Source: Apostichopus japonicus (taxonomy: Eukaryota > Echinodermata > Holothuroidea > Aspidochirotida > Stichopodidae). Taken from it: a stretch of 64,000 bases of DNA. The stretch is taken from the NCBI RefSeq assembly GCF_037975245.1, contig NC_092563.1, forward strand, positions 23,528,960 to 23,592,959, read 5' to 3'. Positions 46,480-58,255 of this stretch are shown one piece after another. A program made the position numbers and the translations under genes. Positions within the stretch are counted from its first letter, which is position 1. Every line of letters begins with the position of its first letter. The notes under the pieces are model-generated. The model worked only from the letters and a program-made list of their open reading frames with translations, had not been told where the DNA came from and ran no database searches.

Positions 46480-47065
46480 GTATCCAATTTTGTGTCAAAA
46501 CTCCTAAACGGCTGGGCTGATTTTCTTCAAACTTGGTGGGACAGTACCCCATAGTAAGCCCTTGGGTCTCGCAGGCCCCCGGAGCAAATGTTAAAGGGTC
46601 AAGTTAAGGGATTTATTTTTGCTATAACGCTCAAGGTGAACATTGAATTGACATGGAACCTTCTCAAGTATAACGGAAATGTCAAGTATTATCCAAATAT
46701 GCGGTTGCCATGAAGACCCGAGGTCAAAGGTCACGTGGTTAAAGGTCAAATGTATATTTTTAACGCAATTTTGTGTCAAATACTCATCCTAAACGGCTGG
46801 CCGATATTCTTCAAGATTGGTGGGAAGGTACCCTCGGATAGGATTAACCCTTGTGTCTCGCAGGCCCCCAGAACCAATGTCAAAGGTCAATTTTAGTGCA
46901 AATCGATTTTTGTTGTTGTTGCTATCAACTCCAAAGGGGAACATTGAATTGACATGGAACCTTCACATGTATCATGGCAATGTCAAGTACTATCAAAATC
47001 ATGTGGTTAACCTGTGAACAGGTCAACGGTCACGTGGTAGAATGTTAAATGTAAATATTTTATCC
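46480..47065. repeat. Tandem duplication, two units of about 290 bp
   Basis: TTTTGTGTCAAA, CCTAAACGGCTGG, TCTCGCAGGCCCCC, GAACATTGAATTGACATGGA and GGTCACGTGGT recur in the same order at about 46490-46770 and 46770-47065. The copies are clearly diverged, with small indels, so the duplication is old or the block is a dispersed repeat present twice. It has no coding potential. Confidence 0.88.
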
Positions 47066-48833
47066 CATTATTCAGTCCTTGGTTACAGTTCTAGTGAAAA
47101 TGAGGAGCCTAAGCCTAGCCGATAATAAGCCTAGATCTAGCTGAAGCCGCACTAACATTGAACCTAATGGTACGTTAGGCCTAGGCACATCATTAATACA
47201 ACTAGGTTTCAAAGTACAATTTTGTGCTTGACCTGCTGGTCCAGTATGTATGAAAATTTGACTTAATTGGTGGGCTTTGCCTGGGTCTAGCCTGTATCTT
47301 ATAAACGCAGGCGTGAGTACGCACGATTTTTATACTGCATTGTGACTAGACGCGCAGCCTAAGTCTATTCCCTGCGTCTTTGCGCGTAAGAGGACAAAGT
47401 CGGCCTAGTCTAGCGTCTACGTCTAAGTCTATGTGTAATTAACGACATTTGAATATCACTGATTGACAATGAGTGGTAATCTCTCTAGTATTAAAGGTTA
47501 GTATCAAATGGAACCAAAAATTCACAATAATGTTATCATTGTTAAAAGTATGATTATGCAGTTAGGACTGCAAGACTAGTTTTGTCACGTTAACTTGAAA
47601 AAAAAAGGTATTGCCAGATTGCATAGCTAATTAAACAATTCTTCATTTAAAATCAGTGTTGCGGTCGATGAGATATGCAACTCCGTTGACTGCCCTCTGT
47701 TTGTCTGTTTATTCGTTTTTTCCTTCTAATTTTTTATCTTTTTGATATCAGTATCGCTTGCAGAATTACCAAAATATGGGCAAAATTTGGGTTGTTGTAC
47801 GAACTTTGAATATTACATTAATGACAAAAAACGGTTACAAAACAAGGTTAATACGACAGTAAGAAATGTGATAAAGGTTTGGACCTATCAATAACGACAA
47901 ATATAAGTTCCAATCCAAGGAAAATGCGTATTTCTAGTCCAATGTACTATTGCAAAGACGAGCGAATCATTTTTGTAACCTGTTTCCCTCGGCGGAGTTA
48001 GGTTGTCTTTGGAGTTTCTTTTGTCTGAAATAGCGAAAAACTATTGAGATAGCAGGGAGCTGAAACACAGCTCTCTTGTGATATTATATAGGTTTCAGTT
48101 ATTGACGACATTGATTTGGTTATGTCAGCCTCATTTGACGATATGGTATTATTTATATGATATGATTTATTCTCCAAATTGTTATTGTTTTCTTATAACT
48201 CTCGGGAGTCAATCGGTGGTGTCAGCAAACCATTGTCAATTTTTGATCGCAACAAAAGTTCAACCACAACGCACAACAGTTTGAGCACCTGTAAAGAAAA
48301 GTTTCGATAGAGCGCCACCGATTTAAGTCACTCTCAGTTGTGTAGTTTTGCAGCCTCAGTCCGCATGTTACAAGTTACACGGATCAAGAGGGTCGTACAC
48401 CCCCCCCCCCCCCGCACCACTTTTTAAGTATTACAAAATTGAAATGAGTTATTCGTACAAATTTTCGGAAAGACATAAATAAATCTTCCGAATTTGTGGT
48501 CTATGATATAGACATTACCGGTATTTCAGAATGCACATTTCACGTCCAATTTTGTTCTGGTTAGGACGCCCCCAATGGCTCGTTGGAATCAGAGCCATAT
48601 ATGGTTCTGGTATGAGTAGGGGGGGGGGGGACACCAGGCCACACCTCCTCCTCCTCCGACCTCCGCCTTTATTACATCCTAGATCCGCCCAGGGTATAGG
48701 CCAATATTCAATTGTATACTTTCTTTACGTTTATTTTATTCTATAACTTTAGGCAGGATGACTTCAGTCAGAATTTCAGTCTTGATACGGCACATCATAG
48801 ATGGAACAGAAAGAAGATGACACTTTGAATGAC
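47066..48833. other. Intergenic, no gene recognised
   Basis: Poly-C near 48400 and poly-G near 48620 flank a possible hAT-like remnant (ATCCGCCCAGGG near 48684), but no matching left end or target duplication could be set. Confidence 0.4.
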
Positions 48834-49199
48834 TTAAAGGCATTGAAGACTCGCCCCAAACCGCCTGCCGCCCTCTGAATAAAAAAGTTAACTTTCCGTT
48901 GCTTACAAGTTAATTTTTTTTCTAGTCGCTACAAAATGCAGACAGTAATGAAATTTGATACCTTGTTATCTTTTAGCTGGACCTGAGATGTCCATCGCTG
49001 ATATGTGCACTGTGTTGTGGGTATTGACCGTAGCTGTATGTATTGACTGTACACTAGTGTCTAATTACCGACGGTAGCAAGCTGTGTGTGTATCTGGGAT
49101 CGATGGTGGTGTCTAACACTTCTGTTATACCTCATTCGAAACTAGGTCAGATTACCGGCATCCGACGTTTCTTTGTGCGCGAGTCTTCACTACCTTTAA
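48834..49199 (-). mobile_element. TTAA-target MITE, copy 1 (reverse orientation)
   Basis: TTAA stands at each edge. The ends are inverted: AGGCATTGAAGACTCGC at the left and GCGAGTCTTCACTACCT at the right. The body is the reverse complement of copies 2 and 3, including TAATTACCGACGGTAGCAAG and GATGTCCATCGCTG. TTAA duplication is the hallmark of the piggyBac and Kolobok groups; which one applies is not decided by these ends. There is no coding capacity. Confidence 0.92.
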
Positions 49200-50879
49200 G
49201 CATAATTTCAGTGTAGCTATATCATAGTCCTACGACCCAGTAGACACATTTGAGTGTTAGCAACGAGTCCTTAGCTATTCCATTTAACATAATGCGTTAA
49301 ATTTTTGCAATGATCTTTTCGCGGTTACATTTATGATAACACTGATAGGCTCCTCGGTCGGGGCATTCATAAAGTCTCATCTTTTCTATTGACTGTTGTT
49401 TTGAATGTTTGCAAAGGTTGCTTCTTGAAAGCTAAGCATCAAATTTAATCGCTCGATTCCGAGGCTGTATCCAACCGTTCAAGTTTATTCAGCCAATCGC
49501 TCCTACGTCATGATATCCAGCCAAAGACTGGATGCAACAAGTTTTCATATATTTCATATCATGTCCGCCAGGCCGCCATTGATTAGGCCTAACCCATGGC
49601 CTAACCATATATAAATTAATATTTTACTATACGAGCCTTCATTTACCAAGTGTCGTATAAACTGCTCTGAACATATACCTGTATAGGCCTACATGAACTC
49701 CAATACTATTTACTCTATGAGCCTTAATCACGCTATATTGACATAGTGGTCATGCTAGACTTGATCTCAAGTCAATGCTATTGCAAGTTCCCTATGCCAT
49801 GTTTATATATAGATTGTTATTAATGTTTGTTTCGAAATTTTCCAAGTATACTAAAAAAAGTTTAACCCCTGATCGACCTCGCGAGAGGTCCTGCGGTGGA
49901 TAATAGATATGTTATCAAAGAAAAGAAAACGTTTTTTATTGAATTTTTTTTTTTTTGGTATTATTTTATTTTTTAGGATCAGTTGTTATTTATGTATACG
50001 GTAGGCTGCATATATAGTACAAGTTCAGTGTTGATAAGAAAGTCTTATTTGCATGGCTAAATCAGGACAATACTCGCTATCTAGGCTTATTTAAAAGCAG
50101 ATACCGCAACAGTATACACATCACGACTCATGCTGATCAATTGAATACTTATGCTACGTACATTGTCTAAATTCTGTAAAGGCTCTGTTTATAGCCTATA
50201 CACAACATATTGTATTTCTTATCCATTGACGAATTTATGCTATATAATTATGATCAGTGGATACTGTACTATAAGCAATTCTGTCGGCCGAGTAGCCAAT
50301 TTAGTTTACCAAGTTGTATCAAGTGGTTGTTTGCTCTAAACTGACACCTTTGTAATTTTTTCAGTGCAGAGTCCGTGCACAAAGTACACAATATACGAGT
50401 GGCAAATTCACGGTATAATCGTAAAACAAATTCTTCTTAATTGTTTGATTTGCACAGTTACCTTTGCTGTCAGGCTAGGCCAACTCCCTATCACACAGGC
50501 TACCATTCAATCAGAGCTATGAACTAGTACCGGTACATGAACACTTATTGTAGACAATTTCGCAGTGATTGGGAAGAACTCTTCGCAATTATTGTGGTGA
50601 CTTTGAAAATAGTGAAAACTATTCCTTCATTTAGGATGTGAATCTAATTATCTGAAATATATGGCAACTATATAGAGATATAAAGAAACAGAAAGTGATT
50701 ATGCAGAGTAGACCATCCTTCGGCAGTGCTGATGAAAAATGTCTTAAGAAGTAAAAGATGGGTTTGAAGTGAACTTTGTAAATTACTTGAGTTAAAATCG
50801 GTAGTCAAAATTTACGTGGCAGAGTATTTTTTTAGACAATCTTTGACATATATATATTTTCGTGCTGACTTTGCTGAGA
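49200..50879. other. Intergenic, no gene recognised
   Basis: AT-rich, with no recognised exon or repeat. Possible non-LTR sequence may begin before 50880 but is too decayed to call. Confidence 0.4.
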
Positions 50880-51800
50880 TTTTCTTTGAGAATCTCTGCT
50901 AGGTTCATAGCATTGTTCAGAAATTGCCCGATAAGTACTTGCTGTTATCAAATGATAACGTTAATAGGGACATATGGGCCAATGAAGTCGCTGAGCAAAT
51001 AAAGAAGTTGATAAGACTCCTGGAATTGACGGTGTCATCAGTGAATTTCTTTAAGACTAGCTCAGCACCTATTTTCAGCACCTATTTTGAAAATTAAAAC
51101 TAAATTGTTTAAAGGCAGTGAATACTCGCGCACAAAGAAACGTCTCATGCCGGTAATCTGACCTAGTTTCGAATGAGGTGTAACAGAATGTTAGACACCA
51201 CTATCGATCCACGAAAATACACACACAGCTTGCTACCGTCGGTAATTAGACACTAGTGTACAGTCAGTACATACAGCTACGGTCAATACCCACAACATAG
51301 TGTACATAGCAGCGATGGACATCTCAGGGCCAGCTGAAGATAACAAGGAATCACATTTCATTACTCTCTGCATTTTGTAGCGACAAGAAGAAAAATTCAC
51401 TTGCAAGCAACGGGAAAGTTAACTTTTTTATTCAGAGGGCGGCACGCGGTTTGGGGCGAGTCTTCAATGCCTTTAAGTGATCGAATTAAAAACCATTGTA
51501 CAGGGTGTGATTAAGTGATGAGCAGGCAGGTTTTAGAAGAGGTCATTCAACTTTATATCACACATTTATTTCGCTGTGTAACAGGGCTTAATATCTTTAA
51601 GGCTACGGTGTAGCAATATAGTAAAATACCAACCGTCAGTGGTATAGGTATAAGAATATCGTTTTTCATAATAGAATCTGTAGTCATTGTCATCAGGATA
51701 AATTAGGACATGAATTTCATTATTTATTCGAATGTCAGTCGTTTTCTCAAGTAAGAAAAAAAAATCTCAATTGCCCCTCAGTATTTCTATATGAACCCAA
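50880..51800 (+). pseudogene. Decayed non-LTR retrotransposon RT fragment, split by MITE copy 2
   Basis: Left of the MITE, a frame reads IWANEVAEQIKKL, then after a short deletion TPGIDGVISEFF, an RT start typical of non-LTR elements. Right of the MITE, DEQAGFRRGHST follows, the next conserved RT block. The rest of the RT is deleted. Near 51650-51780 an intact stretch reads YKNIVFHNRICSHCHQDKLG, then HEFHYLFECQSFSQVR. This is the CxxC...HxxxxC C-terminal region of many marine-invertebrate non-LTR elements. It is a different element from the one at 7762-12998. Confidence 0.72.
51109..51476 (+). mobile_element. TTAA-target MITE, copy 2
   Basis: TTAA lies at 51109-51112 and 51473-51476. The ends are AGGCAGTGAATACTCGCGC and GCGAGTCTTCAATGCCT. 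It shares its whole body with the copies at 48834 (inverted) and 55201. It separates two neighbouring blocks of the non-LTR remnant, so it inserted after that element did. Confidence 0.95.
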
Positions 51801-52847
51801 ACCCTTTTGAACATGGAACATTTATTTCAGTCCAATAGTAAGAAGACTTTACTCAAGGTTAGTCTTTATTGTGGAGAAATGCTTGGACGGTTTTAAAATC
51901 TAGTCCGTCCTTCATGTTCCGAGTTGGTGGCTATAAAAGAGATGGCTCCGAATCTGTTGTTTTTGAGTATTAAGTGGTTGCTTGTTTCTTTAAACTGGGT
52001 TTGTGTAAAATCATATTACTGGAGTCCTCTTTCTTTTTTGCTCTTTTCAATTTATTTATTTTATTATTATTTTATTATTTGCTTTTTCTTCTTCTTCTTG
52101 TTTTCATATTTCTTATTATTTTGGTTGAGGATATATTTTGTTGTAATCTCTAAATGTTTATATGGCACCAGTTTCGTCTACCCCGTACTAATGGGAAGAT
52201 ATATAGATAAACTGAATGAGAATTCGTGTTAGGCTACAGTGCCATGTAAGTTTGCATAAACAGTCTGGCGTTTATTTACTTAAACCATGGCGCTATTAAC
52301 GAAACCCATTCATTCATGCCCAGCCCCCTCCAAAGGTTGAAACCTCAAACTTTGAGTATATATACTTTATGCTGTAGTTATCATTTGCATCATATTCTAT
52401 GTGTGTATTTTTATACACCGATACCGATACCGAACAACTTTGAAACCATTGGCCTTGTATAAATACAAAGAAGGAAACTAACAGTAGGACAGCGTGATAA
52501 ACGTGTGGCGCTGTCATTATATACTATATAGGGGAACTCCCAAGCCGCACAGTCTTAACACATAATACAACGAAGTCCAATTCAGTTCAATGTTTACATT
52601 GCACGTATATGCTTGTTACTCTTCGGTGGGAACGTTAGCACTGAGATTTATAAAAGCTGAGGAGTCCTTTTCATGACGGATAGATACAGATTATAACATG
52701 TAGCTCAGCTCCGCTAACCTAAACGGAAAGGAATAGGCTATCCCATTTGCGTACTTCGTTTATGGATTACTATATGAAAATGATGTTATTTAGTGCAGTC
52801 TGAGGTCGGATAAACATTTAGCGATTCCTAATGTCGATGCGGTAGGC

Positions 52848-52886
<39 letters not shown>

Positions 52887-55200
52887 TATAGGCCATATAT
52901 AGGAATAGATATATATAGGGCATATATATATGGTTATGTGTATAGTCGCTCAAAATTAAAACGGGAACTAGCTTTACAATGTCTTTTCAGTTATATTCAA
53001 AGTTGTGATTGCCATTACGTCGTCGACGGAGTAAATGTCACATTTGTTTTTTGCGTGCATTTCAAAATTTCTATACACAGAAGCAAAATCTTCTTTAATC
53101 TCTTCTTTTGCAACAGAAGGCCTACATGGTTCAGATTACCATTTGCGAAATAATGTTTGTTATGTTTCTCTTCGGTTTTTGAAAGCTTTGTATTTAGTTT
53201 ATAGGTGAGTATATGCATATCGTTATATGTCCATATCAGAGAAGGGTTGTGGGCGATGGGGGCTGAGGAGTGGCTGGGGATGGGGTGGGAAATTATGGGC
53301 TGAGTCAGTGGACCACTTAATGGGTTTTATATACTACAATGCGTTCCAAAGTGACAACATGGACAATTTGAAGTTTAAACAAAAAGTGAAATTAACGTCT
53401 TCTGTTCAATGCGTTTAACCAATTGTATTTTTATTTACAGGTAGCCCATCATGTCAAAAGAAGATTGTAGGCCTATATAAATATTCGAATTCACTGCTTT
53501 AATGATGCGGCAGTCAATTTTCAAATAATATTGTTTACTTAAATAACTGTTAATTCCTCTTTGATAAAGGTAATTTAGCCACAATCAAGCGTGGATCCAG
53601 TGTGTGTGTGGGTTTATACCCCCCCACCACCCACCCACCCACCCCACCCCCACAGAACTTCTTGTGTCTAATTGCAACTACAATTAGGAACTTACTTTCA
53701 AATGCAATCAAATGCGATCATGCAATCACCTCTCAGCGAAGTTGTAAATGGATTAACTTCGTGTTGAACATCTGTACTTGGTACTGTCGTTATAAATGTA
53801 CCATATATGAGGCAAGAGAAGGAAGTGGAGGTGGGGAAGAGGTGGGGAGAGGTGGGAGAGGTGGGGGAGAGGTGGTAAATTAGGGACGCGCGGAAAGAAA
53901 TCGAGGAGCCCGGCGTGTATAGATGAATAGTGTTTTGCTTGCATTCTCATTTACATAATATACCGACTACAAAAGGAGGACGGGGGGGGGGGGTTGGGGG
54001 GACTGGTGACATAATTATCTCCGAGCTCAAACTGGCTCTCGCGGCTTCTGCATGTGGCGTGCCTTACCATGCTGTCACCTTTCTATAACTTCTATGCGAA
54101 CGAGTTACCCTTGGTAGGAAACTCTTTCAAACATGCAGTTAAGAAATAGCCTATATATAATAAATATTTTCCGTCGATTCGTAGATAAATTGGTTCAAAC
54201 GTCACGTCAGGGCGAGAAGGGTGTGGGGTGGGGGGGGGGGGGTGACATTATGTCAACGTGTTTCAGTTTCAAGGAAGTGAAAATCTCTTTTGGTTCCGTT
54301 TGCTTTTCTTTTCCTATATTGTCATACACAGAAACAGTTAGTAGTAGTGTTATAATGATTCAATATTGTTGCAATAAACATTACGTCATATGAGAAAAAA
54401 AAACAACATAATAATTACGTCATTATGTCGACTTGCTCAAATTTTCAATATGGAATATGAAGGAATGCTTGAAATATGATATGTCCCAGAGAGCATGGAA
54501 TTATTATTAGATTTTCGGGAGACTTGTTTAATCATTTAAAAAAATATATATAAAAATCTCTATGATAATGGATAAGTTTGGCATCTCCTTTAAAACTGCA
54601 GATTTAACTTTGGTTACAAGTTTTGCGTCACTCTGACCATGTGACGGATTAACATATTATGGCAATCATTGTGACATTATGGTCAGTCTTGTCGCAATAG
54701 TCTGTGATTCTATGAAATGAGAATGATACCCAATCAAATCATGGTGGACCTAAGTGATAGAGATACCTGTCATGAACAGCTTCCATCCAAACAGCTGAGA
54801 AAAATTGTTATCCCATTTTAGATATATCACTAACTTAATGTTCCTCTACACACAAAGTTGAGGACTTGATCAAGTCTAAAATATTATGACATCATCGACC
54901 CACATGTGTTTAAATTTGTTTTTTAATGCTTTTTAATGTTTTGATCCGTTCATTACAATGTTTATTTTCTGTTATGGAGACGGGTTTTGCAATGCCCACT
55001 GACTCTAATGACTTTATATGTAACATAAACATTACCCAAATGATGGCTTTGATTTAAGTGATGATAATATTCTACATTGAAACTATGAAAGGAAACACAA
55101 CGAGAAATTAAAAGGTTTCACATCCTGGTGGCATTACGACATTAGAGATTTACAAATATGACAGCTCTCAGACAAGACTTTTAAACTATAGGATATCACC
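51801..55200. other. Intergenic, no gene recognised
   Basis: Holds a (TA)n tract near 52850-52883, poly-C near 53622 and poly-G near 53983 and 54230, and a GGAGGTGGGGAGAGG purine tract near 53825-53875. Short frames show no domain. Confidence 0.4.
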
Positions 55201-55557
55201 TTAAAGGGTGTAAAGACTCGCGCACAAAGAAACGTCTCATGCCGGTAATCTGACCTAGTTACGAATGAGGTGTAACAGAATGTTAGACACCACCATCGAT
55301 CCCAGAAAATACACACACAGCTTGCTACCGTCGGTAATTAGACACTAGTGTACAGTCAATACATACAGCTACGGTCAATACCCACAGCACAGTTTACACA
55401 GCAGCGATGGACATCTCAAGGTCTAGATAAAAGATAACAATGTATCAAATTTCATTACTGTCTGCATTTTGTAGCGACAAGGAGAAAACTTTACTTGCAA
55501 GCAACGGAAAGTTAACTTTTCAGAGCGCGGTTCGCGGTTTGGGGCGAGTCTTCAATT
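55201..55557 (+). mobile_element. TTAA-target MITE, copy 3 (right end truncated)
   Basis: Starts TTAA then AGGGTGTAAAGACTCGCGC and runs collinear with copy 2 through GGGGCGAGTCTTCAA. It then breaks off into a T-rich stretch without the last CCTTTAA. It is the most eroded end of the three copies. Confidence 0.9.
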
Positions 55558-56400
55558 TTTTTGTTGTTGTCCCATTTGAGTTTTACTGACTCGAACCGAA
55601 TATTTGATCTGCGTCTGATGATGTCCCCTTGCGAGGAGGGGTGAAGGATGGGGGGGTGGAATTTCCCAAGTTATTCGAGACTTCAGCAAAAACAAATTGA
55701 CTGAAATTTTTCGACGTACAGAAGAATATCTTATAGTTATGCGAACATGACGTCACGAGTATTCAGCTTCAATTCATCACCCTTATTGGCCCAAAGTATG
55801 CTAGAAATTCAAATAATGCCTGGTCACTCATGTTCCAACATTTGACTTTCATCCGCAACATTGTCTGATTCATTTCATTGTCTTAATTAAGTGTTCATTA
55901 TTGTCTGAAAATAATTTATATGGGGAGAACCTTTAGGAAGGTACTTTGAAAACTTTTAGCATTTTTTGGCTTGCTAAAACTGGGCGCTATACACTCATTA
56001 ATTGAAATCGTTTCAATGGTCATTTTTCCTATGAGATACTTCGCTATAATCTTTTCTCTAAGTTTACTTAACTAATCATCATCTTTACTTTTATTTATTG
56101 TTCCTTTCAAAATAATCTTCTTTTCTTTTTCTGATCCAAGATAATATAACCAGAAAATTATTCAGAGGAACAAGAAAGATTCCAGTTCAGTCGGCAACAG
56201 AGTGGTGTAATATTATCGAAAATGAATTTCCTGGGACAACTAACTAAAAAGTGAGAAGAGAAAATGTTTTTTGGTTTTTTTTTTGCGCCAGAAATTGAGG
56301 CATAACCTGCACCACACAATGTATTAGCCCACTTAATCATGCACTGGTAATCGTAACGTCCTTGGATTTATATTATGGATGAACTTATATCACTTATACC
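55558..56400. other. Intergenic, no gene recognised
   Basis: AT-rich sequence without a recognised gene or repeat. Confidence 0.4.
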
Positions 56401-56415
56401 TGTATCAATCCTTGT

Positions 56416-56841
56416 GTAAAAGTAAGTAGGCCTGACGTTTCGATCCTAGCTGGATCTCCTTCAGAGGCTAAATGACAAGTAGGATTTTTTCTCCTCACCT
56501 TTCTGTCTTTGTCCTTCTCTGGCTTATCCCCCACCCCCTTCCCTTAATCCTCTTTTTGTCCCTCTGCTGTTTATCTCCTACCTCTCATATTCCCCTGTTG
56601 GTTTCTTTCTTTCTTCTCTCAGAGCCGTCCCTTGTCTACTAATCCCCTTACATCTATCTCTTTGTGTTCAACCTGCTCATTAACCTGTCTGTATTCTGTG
56701 CGTGTATTTGTCCCTTCTGTTACTGTTACTTGTCAGTTAGCCTCTGAAGAAGATCCTGCTAGGATCGAAAACGTCAGGCCTACTTACTTTTACACAGGCT
56801 CTCTAGTCTATAAGCAGTTTGCTAACAGTTTTATTTTATTT
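56416..56841. mobile_element. Small retroelement-like insert with inverted hammerhead arms
   Basis: The 426-bp insert is flanked by an exact 15-bp direct repeat, TGTATCAATCCTTGT (56401-56415 and 56842-56856). Two arms of about 73 bp are inverted (about 56414-56486 and 56733-56806), with a pyrimidine-rich spacer between them. The right end is GCAGTTTGCTAACAGTTTTA followed by an ATTTT-type tail. Each arm carries a hammerhead-ribozyme-like motif. Long target duplications and hammerheads in terminal repeats, sometimes inverted, are known for Penelope-like elements. Descent from one is an inference, since no RT is present. Confidence 0.8.
56740..56780 (+). ncRNA. Hammerhead ribozyme-like motif
   Basis: The order fits a type I hammerhead with a minimal helix III. 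Stem I 5' strand is GCCT (56740-56743), then core CTGAAGA (56744-56750). Stem II is GATCC/GGATC with a TGCTA loop (56752-56766), then GAAA, ACGT as a two-base-pair helix III, and C as the cleavage position. AGGC then pairs back to close stem I. One extra A (GAAAACGTC instead of GAAACGTC) probably weakens this copy. The mirror copy at 56430-56470 has CTGAAGG instead of CTGAAGA. Confidence 0.7.
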
Positions 56842-56856
56842 TGTATCAATCCTTGT

Positions 56857-57703
56857 ATACACTACACGTTATTTTATTCAACCTGATCGTTGTATCCATA
56901 TCTGTACTCATGACTGGGTCAGCGTGGTCGCTGCATCTACTCATCACTGATCGCACCCATTCATCAACCAATATATTAGTGTTGCGTTCATTGATGTACT
57001 CGTCATTGTTCATTGTATCCAATGCTGGTATATTCAACACTCATCACATGTGTTCATTCTTGTTTATCCTCAACACTGTTTTTTTTTGTATTCATCGCAT
57101 TGCTTATTACTGACATCCGACACCATTTGTCAATTTGTAAAGCATCATAAACATGTCATGAGACCAAAATGGTGTTTAATAACTATGTAGAATCCTGACG
57201 TTACACGTAGCGAAGATTAACAAAAAGTAAAGCAGTTAGTGTGTGTGTATATCTGTGTGTGTATCTGTGTATGTATGCTTGTCCGTTTTGTCCCTGAAAT
57301 TTGACTAAGCCCACCAAGTTTTACTATGGATAAGATTGATAATGAGCAAACTAAATGAATCATATTACCCCCCCCCCACCCCTACCCCACTTGCCAAAGT
57401 GATCATAGCCGACCTTATATGTATATTACGTCGTACGGACACACTCTCATATTTACACCAATGGACAACATGCAAAGGCCAAATGGCATTTTCTGCTCTT
57501 TCTCTACTATACGTTGTTATGGAAACGAACCACTTGATATGGGCCGGGGTAACTATACTATAGCATCGGATTATCTACCAGAATCACTGAATAAAAACAA
57601 AAGCGGATTTGACGTGAATACTTATGAACTGTAATGACAAGCAAATGGGGAAGGGGGGGGGGCGAGGGGCGGGGCGCTTACCTTCGCGGCTACCACTAGC
57701 CAA
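56857..57703. other. Intergenic, no gene recognised
   Basis: Contains GTGTGTAT words near 57240 and poly-C near 57367. No exon of the downstream phosphatase was recognised. Confidence 0.4.
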
Positions 57704-58255
57704 CAGGGCCATAACTAAGGCCGTAGCCTTGGGGGGGGGGGGGAAGTGGCAGGGAAAGCTGCCACCGGGATTTCCACTGCGTAAAAAGAAAGTAGGTCTA
57801 CGCTAATGTGAAAGCCTGGACAGTATGAGCTATTTCAGTTAGTTTTAGTGCAATGTCCCTATAATTACTTCTGATTTCATTAGTCAGTATAGTGTGCAAG
57901 CTCAAGATACTAGGCACATATTGTAGGAATGGCGAGAACATAATGATTATTTTAACCACTCATAACATTTCTCCACGATCGCGGAAGCAATGACTGTGTG
58001 TTTGTATATTGCTTTCACGAGTTTGGTTAGAATAACAATAAACTTATTTATAGAGCTTCTAAGATTTAACCTGCGTGACTAGTGAAGCAGTCTAATGTGA
58101 AACTACGGATCCCTAATGTTGTTACTAAGAATACTGAGTCACTGTGACTATACGTATATAACAGGGCCTTTTTAACGTACTAACTAGGGCGTCGTGGCCC
58201 CTCCAGTCCCCTACACGGTCCACCCACTCAGCTCACCCCCTCCCAGTAGGTGGCA
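57704..58255. repeat. Dispersed repeat, copy 1 (related to 61820-62290)
   Basis: From GAAAGTAGGTCTACGCTAAT through CACGATCGCGGAAGCAATGA, TTGGTTAGAATAACAATAAA and CTAATGTGAAACTACG to CTCAGCTCACCCC, this stretch is collinear with 61822-62290. Its left edge CAGGGCC...CCGTAGCC, next to a G run, resembles the left end of the composite element at 61043. Its right end was not resolved. Confidence 0.8.
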
